This document shows, one piece after another, positions 63,000-64,000 of a stretch of DNA of 64,000 nt (within the stretch, counting starts at the first letter, position 1; the number at the start of each line of letters is the position of its first letter). This DNA comes from Mus musculus. Taxonomy: Eukaryota > Chordata > Mammalia > Rodentia > Muridae. The notes below the pieces were generated by a model. The model searched no databases. It was not told the DNA's origin and worked only from the letters and a program-made list of their open reading frames with translations. The position numbers and the translations under genes are program-made. The stretch is from assembly GCF_000001635.26 (NCBI RefSeq), contig NC_000082.6, positions 20,943,575 through 21,007,574 on the forward strand, in the 5' to 3' direction.

Positions 63000-64000
63000 A
63001 GTGAGTTAATTAGAACTGACACATTACCAATTATGATTACTATTACACTAGTAGTCTTCATTTTACTCTCGATAACCAAGATGGCTTGAAGGGTGTGGGG
63101 AGGGGTATTTTGGATACTAGGGTCCTGTACACCAATTGGTTCTTGATTTGTCAGTAAAGAAAGCCAGGGGTCAATTACTGGGCAGAAGGTACAGGGGGAA
63201 CTTCCAAGTTCCAGGAGGAAAAGGCAGATACAAGGAAGGAAAGAGAGGGTTTGTGCCATGCTTTGGAGGAAGAAGAATGCAGCAATCATGTGAGGTCTTA
63301 GGGGGTGGGGAGAAGCTGGGGCCTGTGGCCATGGCTACAGGTGGGTGATTATGGATGTTTTACAGGGGCTAGGTGGGACTACCTACTGAAGTTTAGACCA
63401 GGTGGAGAGATGGAGATAAAAATACAAATAAGGGCATGCTTTTCTAGGTGGGAGACAGTAATACCTAGCAACTATGCCAAGAAGGCAAGATGTAAAGGAA
63501 CAAACTGCCTGTGCCTACTTTATCTACAGAGTCAAGGGAATCTGGGAAGGGCCTGGTAGTTCAGTCACTTCCAGGAACTAAAGGCAGATAGATCAAAAGG
63601 GAAGCCGGGTGGGGGCTGTCCTGGAGCTAAGGCAGTAGCATAAAATCACTTGCAACAATGTTTTTTTTTTTTTTATGCCTTCTTAAAAAGGAGGCCTTTA
63701 TAGGTACAAGGAAAAGAGAAATATTAAAAATGGAAAGAAGATTTTATACATAAAAATGAGGAAGATACTAAGATAATAGAGATACAAGAAAGAGAGAAAA
63801 TGAATAATGTGTATAAGCATAATAATAAAGTTAGAAAAAATTATAAATAAGAATGAAGATACTCAGATGATAGAAATACAAGAAAAGGAAAAAATGAAAA
63901 ATGGAGACAAACCTTGCAAAAAATGTTTCTAAAAATTATAAATATAATTGATGGAGTTACTAAGATAGAGACAGAAGAAAGAAGGCCAGAACCTACAGCA
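63000..64000. other. LTR-like and AT-rich repeated sequence
   Basis: 63125-63200 (CCAATTGGTTCTTGATTTGTCAGTAAAGAAAGCC) resembles a rodent LTR. T15 at 63661-63675. 63740-63960 holds two to three copies, about 105 bp apart, of GAAGATACT(A/C)AGAT(A/G)ATAGA(G/A)ATACAAGAAA. No gene seen. Confidence 0.45.

Overview
This window looks like repeat-saturated intergenic DNA from a mouse (Mus, most likely house mouse). The evidence is fresh B1 and B2 SINEs, L1Md-type LINE sequence with rodent 5' and 3' UTRs, IAP-class and other ERVK proviruses, MaLR LTRs, and long CA, CT and GA microsatellites. I found no convincing host protein-coding gene or RNA gene. Almost every long open frame is retroviral or L1 derived. 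Family names are from recognition and were not checked against a library.

Layout. 1-2960: LTR, ERVL/MaLR-type remnant and a degenerate 19-bp tandem repeat. 2969-12657: provirus 1, a class II (ERVK, Lys-type primer site) element with two LTRs, a perfect 6-bp target duplication, broken gag, dUTPase-protease and pol. It has no env, and a 3'-truncated antisense L1 sits downstream of pol. 12664-30380: SINEs, two copies of an unidentified ERV-internal repeat (one interrupted by a minus-strand insert that looks like a processed retrocopy), an inverted (twin-primed) L1, MaLR LTRs, and about 4 kb with nothing recognised (26.4-30.4 kb).

30400-49400: a nest of retroviruses. A decayed class I (gammaretrovirus-like) pol is interrupted by provirus 3 (ERVK, 34941-48004). 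Provirus 3 is itself interrupted, between its RNase H and integrase remnants, by provirus 2 (38671-45798). Provirus 2 is an IAPE/IAPEY-like element with a Phe-type primer site, LTRs differing by only about six substitutions plus two small indels, and an uninterrupted 578-codon env frame. Its gag is mostly replaced by a non-coding spacer that is also present in provirus 3, and its RT is broken, while RNase H, integrase and Env frames remain open.

49400-64000: further LTRs and SINEs, an antisense retroviral env remnant, a perfect 24-bp hairpin, a 330-bp purine tract, and a MaLR provirus (60621-62999). That provirus carries an antisense MaLR LTR (5-bp duplication) inside its 5' LTR and an ERVK solo LTR (6-bp duplication) inside its leader.

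The clear biological story is layered retroelement colonisation. The youngest-looking layer is the IAPE-like provirus with its env frame and a duplicated octamer/CCAAT module in U3.
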